A DNA stretch of 64,000 bases, taken from positions 1 through 64,000 of the forward strand of contig CAVRIR010000005.1 of assembly GCA_963721305.1 (NCBI GenBank). Reading direction: 5' to 3'. This stretch comes from DATAES01 sp963721305. Lineage in GTDB: Bacteria; Actinomycetota; Acidimicrobiia; Acidimicrobiales; JACDCH01. The translations under genes were made by a program, and so were the position numbers. Positions within the stretch are counted from its first letter, which is position 1. The number at the start of each line of letters is the position of its first letter. Of the stretch, positions 45,050 through 53,977 are shown in pieces. The notes beneath the pieces are model-generated. The model saw only the letters and a list, made by a program, of their open reading frames with translations. It was not told the origin of the DNA and ran no database searches.

Positions 45050-46447
45050 TCAAGGTTGACCGACGAGGCAGCTGCCGCCGTGGCTGTCGACGCCGGCGAA
45101 CGGACCGCACGGATTGTCGACGATCCACACGTGCAGCATCGGCGGCGTGATCCACAGCGTTCCCGAGCTGCACACGCCGTTCACCGTCGTGCCGACCACC
45201 GTCATGGCGGTCGACCAACACAGGTCGTCGTGGTAGTGCCATGTCGTCAGCGCGCCCGCGATGTCGGGGACATCGGCCATCGTCTTGCCGATCGAGAGGA
45301 TGTACATCGCAGACACCACCTTCACGGTGCCGTCCGGTAGATGTCGCACGAGGATCGACTCGATGTGGTTCGGATCGACCTCGTACGGATCCGACAAGTA
45401 CGACCACTGCACATAGTGCTCGTACCCGTTGACATCGGTGTCCCCGATCGACACGTAGCCCGCCGCTTGCACCGCGGCGAGGTCGGGAAATGCCTGCATC
45501 GCCTGTGTGGTGCTCGCGATCAAGGCCCGAGCCGAGGCTTGTTGCGCGGGCGTCAACCGTGGATCGTCCACCGAGATGATCGGTCCTGATGGCGTGCCGG
45601 GAGGCGGGTCGGACGAACTGTTGAGATCAGTCGCCGGATGGTCCGGCGCCGGCACGGCGTTCGCCGGGGCCGGAGTCGACGGGTCACCCCCGGCACTGCC
45701 GCCGTGGTCGTGCGCCGACGACGACTCGCCCGGCGCGCCGGCTACGTCGGACGAGTGTCCCGACGATGCATGGGTCGACGGATCCTGCACGTGCGCGGCG
45801 TCGACACTCGCGGACGACGAGGACGACGCGGACGGAGCCTGCACGTGAACATCCACTCTCGCGTCGGTGGACGAGCTCGACGCCCCAGAACCGTGGGCGG
45901 GGGGGTGCGAATGACTCGCGGCTGGTCCACCGGCGACGACGTGAACATGTCCGGCGGGATGGGTGTGTCCCGCGGCGATCGCCGGCAACGCGAGGACGAG
46001 CGCTGCGGCCCCCACGAGTGCGGACCATCGCACCGGGAGCACGGTCTTCGCGACGGGACGTTTCAGCACGACGGCAGCAGCAATGGCGCTCGCCGCGGCA
46101 TACAGCGCGCACGCAAGGTCTTGTGTCTCGATCGATTCGGGTTGTTGCAACGTGTGGACGAACGGGATGCCGGTTGTTCGGGAGAAGAACCAGAAATAGA
46201 ACGCGCCGCCGTTGAGGATGATGCCGGCCAACAGGACGCGCTTCGTCGGACGCTTGACTGCGACGTACGCCCACCCGATTTGTGCGATCCCGCACGCGAT
46301 GAACATCCAGAACAACGTGAACTCGCCGAAATGTTCGCGGGTGGCGGCGAGGTGGATCACACCGGCGAGCGCCGAGCCCGCTACCGCGACGACGATCGCG
46401 GGCCGGATGCCTGGCAACGGCCGGTCCCTCCTGGTCAGGTCGCGCAT
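45050..46447 (-). CDS. Membrane protein with His-rich linker and unknown extracellular domain
   Basis: I do not recognise a named family. The 465-residue protein has about five membrane helices in residues 15-165 (AIVVAVAGSALAGVIHLAAT, FTLFWMFIACGIAQIGWAYVAV, VLLAGIILNGGAFYFWFF, CALYAAASAIAAAVVL, WSALVGAAALVLALPAIAAG). A low-complexity linker of about 130 residues follows, with repeated His (GHTHPAGHVHVV, SHSHPPAH, AHDHGG), Ser and Asp. The C-terminal about 150 residues form a conserved-looking domain with DTDVNGYEHYVQWSYL, TTWHYHDDLCW and MLHVWIVDNPCGPFAGVDSHGG. Clustered His, Asp and Cys suggest metal binding, perhaps copper or zinc; this is inference. The ATG at 46447 follows shortly after the nitroreductase gene stop. 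Confidence 0.6.
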   Translation of the reverse strand: MRDLTRRDRPLPGIRPAIVVAVAGSALAGVIHLAATREHFGEFTLFWMFIACGIAQIGWAYVAVKRPTKRVLLAGIILNGGAFYFWFFSRTTGIPFVHTLQQPESIETQDLACALYAAASAIAAAVVLKRPVAKTVLPVRWSALVGAAALVLALPAIAAGHTHPAGHVHVVAGGPAASHSHPPAHGSGASSSSTDARVDVHVQAPSASSSSSASVDAAHVQDPSTHASSGHSSDVAGAPGESSSAHDHGGSAGGDPSTPAPANAVPAPDHPATDLNSSSDPPPGTPSGPIISVDDPRLTPAQQASARALIASTTQAMQAFPDLAAVQAAGYVSIGDTDVNGYEHYVQWSYLSDPYEVDPNHIESILVRHLPDGTVKVVSAMYILSIGKTMADVPDIAGALTTWHYHDDLCWSTAMTVVGTTVNGVCSSGTLWITPPMLHVWIVDNPCGPFAGVDSHGGSCLVGQP

Positions 46448-46473
46448 TCGATACGCAGTCTCGCGCGCGTCCC

Positions 46474-47170
46474 TCAGCGCTGTTTGCGCGGGCCGCCGGC
46501 AAATCGTGTGCCCGGTGGGTCGACCGCCCAAACCGCCGGCTCGCCCCAACCGTCGTCGTAGACGACCTCCGCGAGCGGCCGCCGGCGCACCGGGCCCTGC
46601 GAACCTTCCGGTCGTCCGACGCCGATCGTCGCCGCGATGAACACCGACTCGGGGATGCCCAGCGCCTCCCGCAACTGCTCGTCAACGAGGACGTGCCACA
46701 TCGTCATCACCCCGCCGTAGCCCAGCGCCCGAGCGGCGAGCAGCAGGTTCTGGCATGCGGGATAGACGTTGGCGCCGTCGAATGGAGTGAGCGGTCGGTA
46801 CGGCTCGTGGCATGCGAGGACGACGACGGGCGTCTCTTCGAACCGGTCGACGAACTGTTGCATCGCCCGCCCCATGCGCGCCTTCGGCGAGCTCGTGTCG
46901 GCGCCCGACCCGGCGTCGTAGCCGTCTGCGGCGCGCTTGGTCCCCCACTCTGACCGAAACGATTCGCCGAGCAGCGCCCGCGCCGTGCGTGCTCGCGGTC
47001 CGTCCCGCAGGACGAGGAACCGGAACGGCTGGCGGTTCGATCCGGACGGCGCTCGGCTGGCGTGCCACAACATCGCCGTCAGATCGTCCTCAGGGATCGG
47101 GTCGGGACGGAACCGGCGGATGGCACGTGTCGTGGCCATCCCCTCCAGCAACGAGATCTCGTCTTGCACC
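46474..47170 (-). CDS. Nitroreductase-family flavoprotein
   Basis: This FMN-dependent nitroreductase-like protein has about 231 residues. Typical motifs are MATTRAIRRFRPDPIPEDDL and LWHASRAPSGSNRQPFRFLVLRD (FMN contacts), then PACQNLLLAARALGYGGVMTMWH and LGIPESVFIAATIGVGRPEG. The GTG at 47170 is chosen as start because it is followed by a family-like leader; the Met 11 codons later is the other choice. Repeat copy 4 lies between its start and the divergent DUF4328 gene. The His-rich membrane protein gene follows 27 bases after its stop. Confidence 0.88.
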
Positions 47171-47211
47171 GATTGCCACCCTACGGGCAACGCTCGCCCC
47201 CCGAATTGCTC

Positions 47212-47260
47212 GAATGTTGGATGAAAACGGGCGCCATGACGCCCGTTTCTCCCCGGAGTT
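47212..47260 (+). repeat. 49-base palindromic interspersed repeat, copy 4
   Basis: This copy is in the opposite orientation to the other three (starts GAATGTTGG on the plus strand and ends GGAGTT). It differs from copy 1 at two positions, one next to the loop and one G-to-A outside the stem. Unlike the other copies it lies between two divergent gene starts, 42 bases from the nitroreductase start and 15 bases before the DUF4328 ATG. Confidence 0.85.
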
Positions 47261-47274
47261 GAAAGACTGGAGGA

Positions 47275-48057
47275 ATGGCGAACGACCCGGGTTGGTACCC
47301 GGATCCGTGGCAACCGGCGCGCCGGCGATGGTGGGACGGCAGCGCGTGGAGCGACCACACGTGGGATCCGAGCCGCCCGTCTCAACCACAGCAGCCGCAA
47401 CTACCGCAGCAGCCCATGGTGTGGTTGCAGCCACCTGACCCTCGCCGTGACTTGGAAGACGAGCGGAACGTCGCGATCTGGGCGCGGCGCGGCTACGTCA
47501 CCATGTGTGTGGCTCGAATCGCGAGCGGCTTGATCTCGGTGATCGCCATCAGCACGTTGGTCGACGGTTTCCAGCGCGCCGCCGACACGGGCTCGACCGA
47601 TCAGACGTCGTCGAGTGGCTGGCAGGCGCTCAACCTGCCCGTCTCGATCCTGCTCATCCTCGGTCTCATCGCCGTCATCTTTTGGAGCTACAAGGCGACG
47701 ACCGTCGCGGCGAAGCTCAACTATCCGGCGCGCCACGCGCCGCTCTGGGCGATCCTTGGCTGGATCGTGCCGATCATCAACTTCTGGTTCCCGTACCAGT
47801 GCGTGCGTGACTGCCTCGCACCCGGCAACTCCGAGCGCAAGACGGTCGGTCGGTGGTGGATGCTGTACATCGTCGGCTCGATCGCTTGGTTCGCGGCGAT
47901 CGTCGTCTCCGCGTTCGCCGGTACCGCCCTCGCGCTCGCCATTGCGCTGCCGTGCATCGTGATCAGCGGACTCGAAGTCCAAGCCGCGCTCCGGGTCGTC
48001 GACGCCGTCATCGCCGATCACGCGGACGCGATCGGCCGCCTCACCACCACGCCCTGA
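47275..48057 (+). CDS. DUF2510-DUF4328 membrane protein
   Basis: The intact 260-residue protein starts with the short actinobacterial DUF2510 motif (GWYPDPWQPARRRWWDGSAW), a proline/glutamine linker, and then about five membrane helices of the DUF4328 type (CVARIASGLISVIAIS, LPVSILLILGLIAVIFWSY, APLWAILGWIVPIINFWFPYQ, WWMLYIVGSIAWFAAIVV, ALALAIALPCIVIS). WIVPIINFWFPYQ is the DUF4328 signature. Its ATG follows GGAGG. The function is unknown; such proteins may be scaffolds or stress proteins of the membrane. Confidence 0.82.
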   Translation: MANDPGWYPDPWQPARRRWWDGSAWSDHTWDPSRPSQPQQPQLPQQPMVWLQPPDPRRDLEDERNVAIWARRGYVTMCVARIASGLISVIAISTLVDGFQRAADTGSTDQTSSSGWQALNLPVSILLILGLIAVIFWSYKATTVAAKLNYPARHAPLWAILGWIVPIINFWFPYQCVRDCLAPGNSERKTVGRWWMLYIVGSIAWFAAIVVSAFAGTALALAIALPCIVISGLEVQAALRVVDAVIADHADAIGRLTTTP

Positions 48058-48078
48058 CCGACCCGCGGCTCCCGGCGA

Positions 48079-49095
48079 TCAAACCGCGATCGTCTCGCCT
48101 CCTGCCGCCGCGGACCGGTACACCGCGTCGGCCAGGGTGTGTGCGCGCAGCGCATCCGCGAACGACGGCCACGCCGGCTCGTTGCGGACGACGGCGTCGA
48201 TGAACAGCTCGTCCGGATTCCCCAGCGCCATGCCCCGCCGGCCGACTTCGTCGATCAGGTCGGCAAATTCCAGGTGCATCGGCGGCGAGCCAGTGGTCGT
48301 CCACGCGACAGGACCGAACCAGTCGCCCTCGAGCACCGCGTAGGTCCGCTCACAGAACAGCTCGACCCGGCGCAGGCTCGGTCGCTCGAGGATGTCGTGC
48401 CACACCGACAGCAGCGTGCCGGTGGCGCCGTTGGCGAACCGCAACAAAGCCGACGCGACGTCTTCGATGCCCGGCAGTTCGTGGAACTCGGCAGTGGCGG
48501 CGGACACCGACACGACGGGCCCCATGACGTGTTCGAGCATGTCGAGGTCGTGGATCGAATGCTCGAGCAGCGTCCCCGCGCCTGCCTTGGTGACATCGCC
48601 ACGCCATGTCGACCGGTAGCTGCCCTGGATGGGGATGAACTGATCGTCCCGGAACACGACGCTCATCGGTCGTCCGCTGGCAGGATCGGCGGCGAGCGCC
48701 TTGAGCATCCCGAACGCCGGTGAATGGCGCAGGACGAGCCCGACCTGGTTGACGACACCGGCCTTGTCCACCGCCTCGGCCATGGCCGTCGCCGCCGCGA
48801 GGTCGATGGCCAGCGGCTTCTCGCAGAACACGGCCAGCCCCCGCTCAGCGGCCGCTGCGACCAGACGGGGGTGCTCGGCGGTCCAGGTGCAGATGTAGGC
48901 GGCGTCGCAGCCGTCGAGGACCTGCTCCTCCGTCTCGCACACCGTCGCCCCGGCGGCGTGGGCGAACTGCTCGGCCCGCTCGGGGTCGGGGTCGTAGACG
49001 CCGGTCCAGGTGACGTCGGCACCCGACACATGCAGGGATTTCGAGTGATAGGTGGCAATCAGCCCCGCCCCGAAGAACCCGACCCGTGTGGCCAT
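48079..49095 (-). CDS. Gfo/Idh/MocA-family oxidoreductase
   Basis: This NAD(P)-dependent dehydrogenase of 338 residues acts on a sugar or cyclitol. The Rossmann motif is VGFFGAGLIATYHSKSL; CDAAYICTWTAEH and VFCEKPLAIDLAAATAMAE (with the EKP signature) follow, then AGAGTLLEHSIHDLDMLEHVMG with the conserved His-Asp pair of the active site. The ATG is at 49095. It is convergent with the DUF4328 gene and divergent from lon, 94 bases apart. The substrate is unknown. Confidence 0.9.
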   Translation of the reverse strand: MATRVGFFGAGLIATYHSKSLHVSGADVTWTGVYDPDPERAEQFAHAAGATVCETEEQVLDGCDAAYICTWTAEHPRLVAAAAERGLAVFCEKPLAIDLAAATAMAEAVDKAGVVNQVGLVLRHSPAFGMLKALAADPASGRPMSVVFRDDQFIPIQGSYRSTWRGDVTKAGAGTLLEHSIHDLDMLEHVMGPVVSVSAATAEFHELPGIEDVASALLRFANGATGTLLSVWHDILERPSLRRVELFCERTYAVLEGDWFGPVAWTTTGSPPMHLEFADLIDEVGRRGMALGNPDELFIDAVVRNEPAWPSFADALRAHTLADAVYRSAAAGGETIAV

Positions 49096-49189
49096 ACGAG
49101 GCGTGACGGTAGTCGCAGCCCCGGTTGGGAATGGCCTGGAGGACCGTATGGTTCGTTACTTGCAATCTGATAGTCACTAGGAGCCCCTC

Positions 49190-51574
49190 ATGGCCGAACG
49201 CCTGGACCCCACTCTCGACAGCCTGACTCTGCCTGTCCTGCCCCTCACCCAGGGCGTGGTGCTCCCCCAGATGGTCGTGACCCTCGCCCTCGAGACCGAC
49301 GAGGCGAAGGCTGCCGCCGACGCCGGGGCGGAGACGAGCCAGATCCTGCTCGTCCCCCGGTTCGAGAACGGTCGCTACGGCCGTGTCGGGACCATCGCCA
49401 AGATCGAGAATCGCGGCACCGTTCCCGGCGGCACCGCCGCCCTGGTGGTTCGCGCCACCTCCCGCGCCCACGTCGGCGCCGGCGTGATCGGTACGACGTC
49501 TGCCCTGTGGGTCGGGGTCGAGCCGGTCGCGGAGTCCGAGCCGACCGAGCGCGCCCACGAGCTGGCCCGTGACGTGCGGGCCGCGGTGTCCGCCCTCTTC
49601 GACCAGCTCGGCGGTCGCCGCCTGACCGAGGTGCTGCGCGGCGTGGACGATCCCGGAGCGCTCGCCGATCTGGCCGGTTGGTGGCCCGACCTCGCGTTCG
49701 AGCGCAAGGTCGAGCTGCTCGAGACGATCGACGTCGAGGAGCGGCTCACGAAGGTGCTCGAGTGGGTCAAGGAAGCGATGGCCGAGCTCGAAGTCGCGGC
49801 GCGCATCCGCCAGGAAGTGAGCGATGGGCTCGAGAAGAACCAGCGCGAGTTCCTGCTGCGCCAGCAGATGAGCGCGATCCGCAAGGAGCTCGGTGAGGAC
49901 GGCGAGGACGAAGACCTCATCGAGGAGTACCGCACGAAGCTCGCCGCGCTGGTCGAAGCGAAGGCAGTGACCGAGTCGACACGCGAAGCGATCGACCGCG
50001 AGATCGGTCGCCTCGAGCGCACGCCCGCGCAGAACATGGAGCACGGTTGGATCCGCACGTGGCTCGACACCGTCCTCGGCATCCCGTGGGCGGAGCACAC
50101 CACCGACGACCTCGACATCGACGACGCCCGCCGCATCCTCGACGAGGACCACACGGGTCTCGACGAGGTGAAGGAGCGCATCGTCGAGTTCCTCGCCGTG
50201 CGCAAGCTGCGTGCAGACAGAGGGCTCGACGATTCGGGCGACGACGATCCGACACTGAAGCGCAAGCCCGGCGCGATCGTTGCGCTGGTCGGTCCTCCGG
50301 GTGTCGGCAAGACGTCATTGGGTGCGTCTGTTGCACGCGCGCTGGGCCGCAAGTTCGTGCGCGTCGCGCTCGGCGGCATTCGTGACGAGGCTGAGATCCG
50401 CGGTCACCGCCGCACGTACGTCGGCGCACAGCCGGGCCGCATCGTCCGCGCCATCACCGAGGCGGGAACGATGAACCCGGTCTTCCTGCTCGACGAGGTC
50501 GACAAGGTCGGCGCGGACTGGCGAGGCGATCCGAGCTCCGCGTTGCTCGAGGTGCTCGACCCTGCGCAGAACCACAGCTTCCGTGATCACTACCTCGAGG
50601 TCGATCTCGACCTGTCCGACGTGCTGTTCATCGCGACCGCGAACGTCATGGAGACCATCCCCGGTCCGCTGCTGGACCGCATGGAGATCGTCCGCCTCGA
50701 CGGCTACACGGAGGACGAGAAGGTGGCGATCGCACGCGACCATCTCGTCGAGCGTCAGATCGGCCGCAACGGCCTTCGCGACAGCGAGGTCGTCGTGACC
50801 GAGGACGCGTTGCGTGGCGTCGTGGCCGACTACACCCGTGAAGCCGGCGTGCGGAACCTCGAGCGCGAGCTCGGCAAGATCCTCCGCAAGGTGGCGACCA
50901 AGGTCGCAGCCGGAACAGAGACTCCCGTCACCGTCGACGGAAGCGATCTGGTCGCGTACCTCGGGCGACAGCGCTTCTTCTCGGAAGTCGCCGATCGCAC
51001 CGCGGTGCCCGGTGTCGCCACCGGACTCGCGGTCACCGGCGCCGGCGGCGACGTGCTGTTCGTCGAAGCGACGTCGATGGACGACGGCAGCGACGCCGGA
51101 CTGACCGTCACCGGCCAGCTCGGCGACGTCATGAAGGAGTCGGCGCAGATCGCGCTGTCCTACGTCCGCTCGAAGGCGAGCGAGCTCGGCATCGATCCGT
51201 CAACGCTCGAAAAGAAGCGGTTCCACGTCCACTTCCCCGCCGGCGCGGTCCCGAAGGACGGTCCTTCTGCCGGTGTCACGATGACGACTGCGCTCGTGTC
51301 GTTGCTCACGCAGCAAGCGGTGCGCAACGAAGTGGGCATGACCGGCGAGGTCACGCTGTCCGGACGGGTGCTCCCGATCGGCGGCGTGAAGCAGAAGGTG
51401 CTGGCCGCCCACCGGGCGGGACTCACCGAGGTGATTCTCCCCGCCCGCAACGAGGCCGACATCGACGACGTCCCCGAGAAGGTGCGCGACGAGATGACGT
51501 TCCACTTCGTCGACACGGTCGACAAGGTGCTCGGCATCGCATTGAGCACCGAAGTCGCCCGACAGGCAGCCTGA
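49190..51574 (+). CDS. lon: ATP-dependent protease La
   Basis: Lon degrades misfolded and short-lived proteins in the cytosol. The 794-residue protein is of standard LonA length. The N-terminal LON domain begins LPVLPLTQGVVLPQMVVTLALET. The AAA+ part has Walker A GPPGVGKTSLGAS (about 366-378), Walker B NPVFLLDEVDKVG (about 428-440) and the sensor region LLDRMEIVRLDGYTEDEK. The protease part has the catalytic Ser in KDGPSAGVTMTTALVS (about 693) and the Lys in GGVKQKVLAAHRAG (about 736). GGAG lies upstream of the ATG. No HspR-type inverted repeat is seen before the gene. It is followed 17 bases later by a nitronate monooxygenase-like gene. Confidence 0.96.
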   Translation: MAERLDPTLDSLTLPVLPLTQGVVLPQMVVTLALETDEAKAAADAGAETSQILLVPRFENGRYGRVGTIAKIENRGTVPGGTAALVVRATSRAHVGAGVIGTTSALWVGVEPVAESEPTERAHELARDVRAAVSALFDQLGGRRLTEVLRGVDDPGALADLAGWWPDLAFERKVELLETIDVEERLTKVLEWVKEAMAELEVAARIRQEVSDGLEKNQREFLLRQQMSAIRKELGEDGEDEDLIEEYRTKLAALVEAKAVTESTREAIDREIGRLERTPAQNMEHGWIRTWLDTVLGIPWAEHTTDDLDIDDARRILDEDHTGLDEVKERIVEFLAVRKLRADRGLDDSGDDDPTLKRKPGAIVALVGPPGVGKTSLGASVARALGRKFVRVALGGIRDEAEIRGHRRTYVGAQPGRIVRAITEAGTMNPVFLLDEVDKVGADWRGDPSSALLEVLDPAQNHSFRDHYLEVDLDLSDVLFIATANVMETIPGPLLDRMEIVRLDGYTEDEKVAIARDHLVERQIGRNGLRDSEVVVTEDALRGVVADYTREAGVRNLERELGKILRKVATKVAAGTETPVTVDGSDLVAYLGRQRFFSEVADRTAVPGVATGLAVTGAGGDVLFVEATSMDDGSDAGLTVTGQLGDVMKESAQIALSYVRSKASELGIDPSTLEKKRFHVHFPAGAVPKDGPSAGVTMTTALVSLLTQQAVRNEVGMTGEVTLSGRVLPIGGVKQKVLAAHRAGLTEVILPARNEADIDDVPEKVRDEMTFHFVDTVDKVLGIALSTEVARQAA

Positions 51575-51591
51575 GACGCAGACTGGGGTCC

Positions 51592-52719
51592 ATGCGGACC
51601 CCAGTGTGCGACTTGCTCGGTATCGAGTTCCCCATCCTCGCCTTCAGTCACTGCCGTGACGTCGTCGCGGCGGTGTCGAAGGCGGGTGGGCTGGGTGTGC
51701 TCGGCGCCGTCGCCTTCACGCCCGAACAGCTCGACGTCGAACTCGACTGGATCGAGAACGAGGTCGGCGACCGGCCTTACGGCGTGGACGTGCTCGTCCC
51801 CGCGAAGTACGTCGGTGTCGAGGAGGGTGGCCTCGGCGGAGCGCAACTGTCGACGATGATCCCCGAGGAGCATCGCCAGTTCGTCGACGACATGCTGGCC
51901 CGCTACGGCGTGCCCCCGCTGCCGGAGGCCGAGCAGTTGCCGCGCGACGTCGGTCTGTTGTCGTGGTCGCACAAGGGCGCGCAACCGTTGATGGACGTCA
52001 CGTTCGCGCACAAGACGCGCCTGATCGCGAACGCGCTCGGACCCGCGCCGGACTACATGGTCGAGCACGCGCACGCGAACGACGTCGTGGTGGCTGGGCT
52101 CGTCGGCAAGAAGCAGCACGCTGAACGACAGCGCAACGCCGGCGTCGACATCATCGTGGCGCAGGGCTACGAAGCAGGCGGCCACACCGGCGAGATCAGC
52201 ACGATGGTCCTGATCCCGGAAGTAGTCGACGCCGTCTCGCCGACACCCGTGCTGGCCGCAGGCGGCATCGGCAACGGCCGCCAGATCGCGGCGTCGCTCG
52301 CGCTCGGCGCGCAAGGCGTGTGGTGCGGTTCGGTGTGGCTCACGACGGAGGAGGCGGAGACGCATCCCATCGTGAAGGAGAAGTTCCTCGCGGCAACGTC
52401 GTCGGACACCGTGCGATCACGCGCGTCGACGGGCAAGCCGGCGCGCCAGTTGCGCACCGCGTGGACCGACGAGTGGGACGATCCGAACAACCCTGATCCG
52501 CTGCCGATGCCGTTGCACGGCATGTTGATCGCTGAAGCACAAGGACGGATGCGTCGATCCGCCGCGACCAACGAGGGCGCGCGCCAACTGGTCAACTACT
52601 TCGTCGGCCAGGTCGTCGGGCAGATGAACCAGGTGAAGCCGGCCAAGCAGGTCGTCTACGACATGGTCGAGGAGTTCATCGACGCCGCCGAACGAATCAG
52701 CGGCCTTCTCGACGAGTAG
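51592..52719 (+). CDS. Nitronate monooxygenase-like flavoprotein
   Basis: The 375-residue TIM-barrel flavoprotein belongs to the 2-nitropropane dioxygenase/nitronate monooxygenase family, which uses FMN. It has PILAFSHCRDVVAAVSKAGGLGVLG, VDIIVAQGYEAGGHTGEISTMVLIPEVVDAV and PVLAAGGIGNGRQIAASLALGAQGVWCGS, which contain the FMN-phosphate-binding Gly-rich loops and the catalytic-region His in GGHTG. It lies 17 bases after lon and is probably co-transcribed with it. The long second-half insertion is common in the actinobacterial group. Confidence 0.88.
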   Translation: MRTPVCDLLGIEFPILAFSHCRDVVAAVSKAGGLGVLGAVAFTPEQLDVELDWIENEVGDRPYGVDVLVPAKYVGVEEGGLGGAQLSTMIPEEHRQFVDDMLARYGVPPLPEAEQLPRDVGLLSWSHKGAQPLMDVTFAHKTRLIANALGPAPDYMVEHAHANDVVVAGLVGKKQHAERQRNAGVDIIVAQGYEAGGHTGEISTMVLIPEVVDAVSPTPVLAAGGIGNGRQIAASLALGAQGVWCGSVWLTTEEAETHPIVKEKFLAATSSDTVRSRASTGKPARQLRTAWTDEWDDPNNPDPLPMPLHGMLIAEAQGRMRRSAATNEGARQLVNYFVGQVVGQMNQVKPAKQVVYDMVEEFIDAAERISGLLDE

Positions 52720-52761
52720 ACGCCGCACGGCCCGGCTCGCTCTGGCGTTGTCACACGAGCG

Positions 52762-53535
52762 TCAACGCTTCTTGCGTGGTTCGTAGATGGCCGTGTGCTC
52801 GACGCGCATGACAACACGGGTGTCGTTGGCGACGATCACGACATCGAGCACCACGAACTTGTGGCCCTTGCGTTCGAAGTTGTTCGTGACACGCGCCCGA
52901 GTCGACAGTTGATCGCCGTCGCGCACGAGACCGAAGTGGCGCACGTCGCTCGCGACGTGGATCCACGGTCCGAGCCGAACGTTGGCAACGAGCACGTAGT
53001 TCGCGGATCGCAACAGCCAGCCCCGATGCGCGATCCGCTCGTCCGTGTACACCGACAACGTCTCGCCGACGTCGCTGAGATAGCCCATCGCTTGATCCGC
53101 ATGGAAGCCGAACTCGAGCGAGCCGAGAACAGGAGCCGTGTCGAACAACTTGGCTGACGCCGGCGACGGGCGCGCCGGCAACGGTGTGGACGGGATCTCG
53201 TCGGCGCCCGGCCGATCGGAGGAGTACAGCGGCAACCACGCGGTAGCCATCGCGCACATCTCGCCGCTCGAGTCGGTCAACGTCAGACCGAGTCCGCCGT
53301 CACGCTGGTCTGCCTCGATCGTCACCTCGTCGCCGTCGTACACAGGGCGATGGAATCGAGCGGACATCGTCCCTCGCTCCAGGAACGGGACACCCCACTG
53401 CTCGACCGGGATGTGCGTGAGGTACGCGTACACATCCACGCCGGGAACGAGGCCGCCCTCGAAGCCGTACGAGCGGGCGACCGCGTCGTCGTGGATCTTG
53501 TTCTCCGACGTCGTCGCCGTGTTGAAGGTCTTCAC
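52762..53535 (-). CDS. Double hotdog-fold (MaoC/thioesterase-like) protein
   Basis: The 257-residue protein contains two hotdog-like halves. The first has HDDAVARSYGFEGGLVPGVDVYAYLTH and the segment FHRPVYDGDEVTIEADQRDGG, typical of MaoC-like acyl dehydratases. The second has IAHRGWLLRSANYVLVANVRLG and VTNNFERKGHKFVVLDVVIV. The GTG at 53535 is the first start before the conserved part. It follows the cupin gene by 20 bases. A role on an acyl-CoA is likely but not proven. Confidence 0.68.
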   Translation of the reverse strand: MKTFNTATTSENKIHDDAVARSYGFEGGLVPGVDVYAYLTHIPVEQWGVPFLERGTMSARFHRPVYDGDEVTIEADQRDGGLGLTLTDSSGEMCAMATAWLPLYSSDRPGADEIPSTPLPARPSPASAKLFDTAPVLGSLEFGFHADQAMGYLSDVGETLSVYTDERIAHRGWLLRSANYVLVANVRLGPWIHVASDVRHFGLVRDGDQLSTRARVTNNFERKGHKFVVLDVVIVANDTRVVMRVEHTAIYEPRKKR

Positions 53536-53555
53536 CCGCCACCGGGTACGAGCGG

Positions 53556-53939
53556 TCAATGCTCGGTGTAGTTGATCTCGCCCGCGTCGGGCGTGGCGAC
53601 CGCGAAGCAGAAGCAGTGGATCGGCGCGTTGACGGTCACCGGCCGCAACGAGTGCATCGCCATCGGCGGGATGTGCACGAGGTCGCCCTGGCGGATCTCG
53701 CGGGTCTCGCCTTCGATCTCCATGAGCCCTCGGCCCGCAGTCACGTAATAGAACTCGTGGGTCGGATGGTTGTGCGGATCGACGTAGCCACCACCGGCGA
53801 CCTCGAACTCGCTCACCAGCTCGAGATGGCCGCCCTTGGTGATGTCGAACATCTCGCGAGGACTGACCAGCCACCAAACCGGCACTGTCCCGTTGTGCTC
53901 GATGGCCGGCGACACATCCTCGATCGACCTGACATCCAT
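53556..53939 (-). CDS. Small cupin-domain protein
   Basis: The 127-residue protein is a single cupin barrel. The first cupin motif is GGYVDPHNHPTHEFYYVTAGRGLMEIEGE with His-x-His and Glu as metal ligands; the second is GDLVHIPPMAMHSLRPV with the last His. It is probably an Fe, Mn or Zn enzyme or binding protein of unknown substrate. The ATG at 53939 is 38 bases from the divergent ureidoglycolate-lyase-like gene; the hotdog gene follows in the same direction. Confidence 0.85.
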   Translation of the reverse strand: MDVRSIEDVSPAIEHNGTVPVWWLVSPREMFDITKGGHLELVSEFEVAGGGYVDPHNHPTHEFYYVTAGRGLMEIEGETREIRQGDLVHIPPMAMHSLRPVTVNAPIHCFCFAVATPDAGEINYTEH

Positions 53940-53977
53940 GTCAGCAAGCGTAGATCGCTCATCGGTACGATCGGTGG

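Noticed and set aside
44815..45050. Proline/alanine-rich open frame after the GGDEF-EAL remnant as a possible small gene.
   Set aside because: It has low complexity, no start with a ribosome binding site and no domain; it runs through the hairpin repeats and is likely non-coding.
16930..47300. Small open frames inside the 49-base repeats (peptides such as MLDGNGRHGARFSPEF, and TPGRNGRHGARFHPTF on the other strand).
   Set aside because: The similar peptides on both strands follow from the palindrome. The base changes between copies alter the peptide near the centre while keeping most pairing, so the RNA or DNA fold is what is conserved, not a protein.
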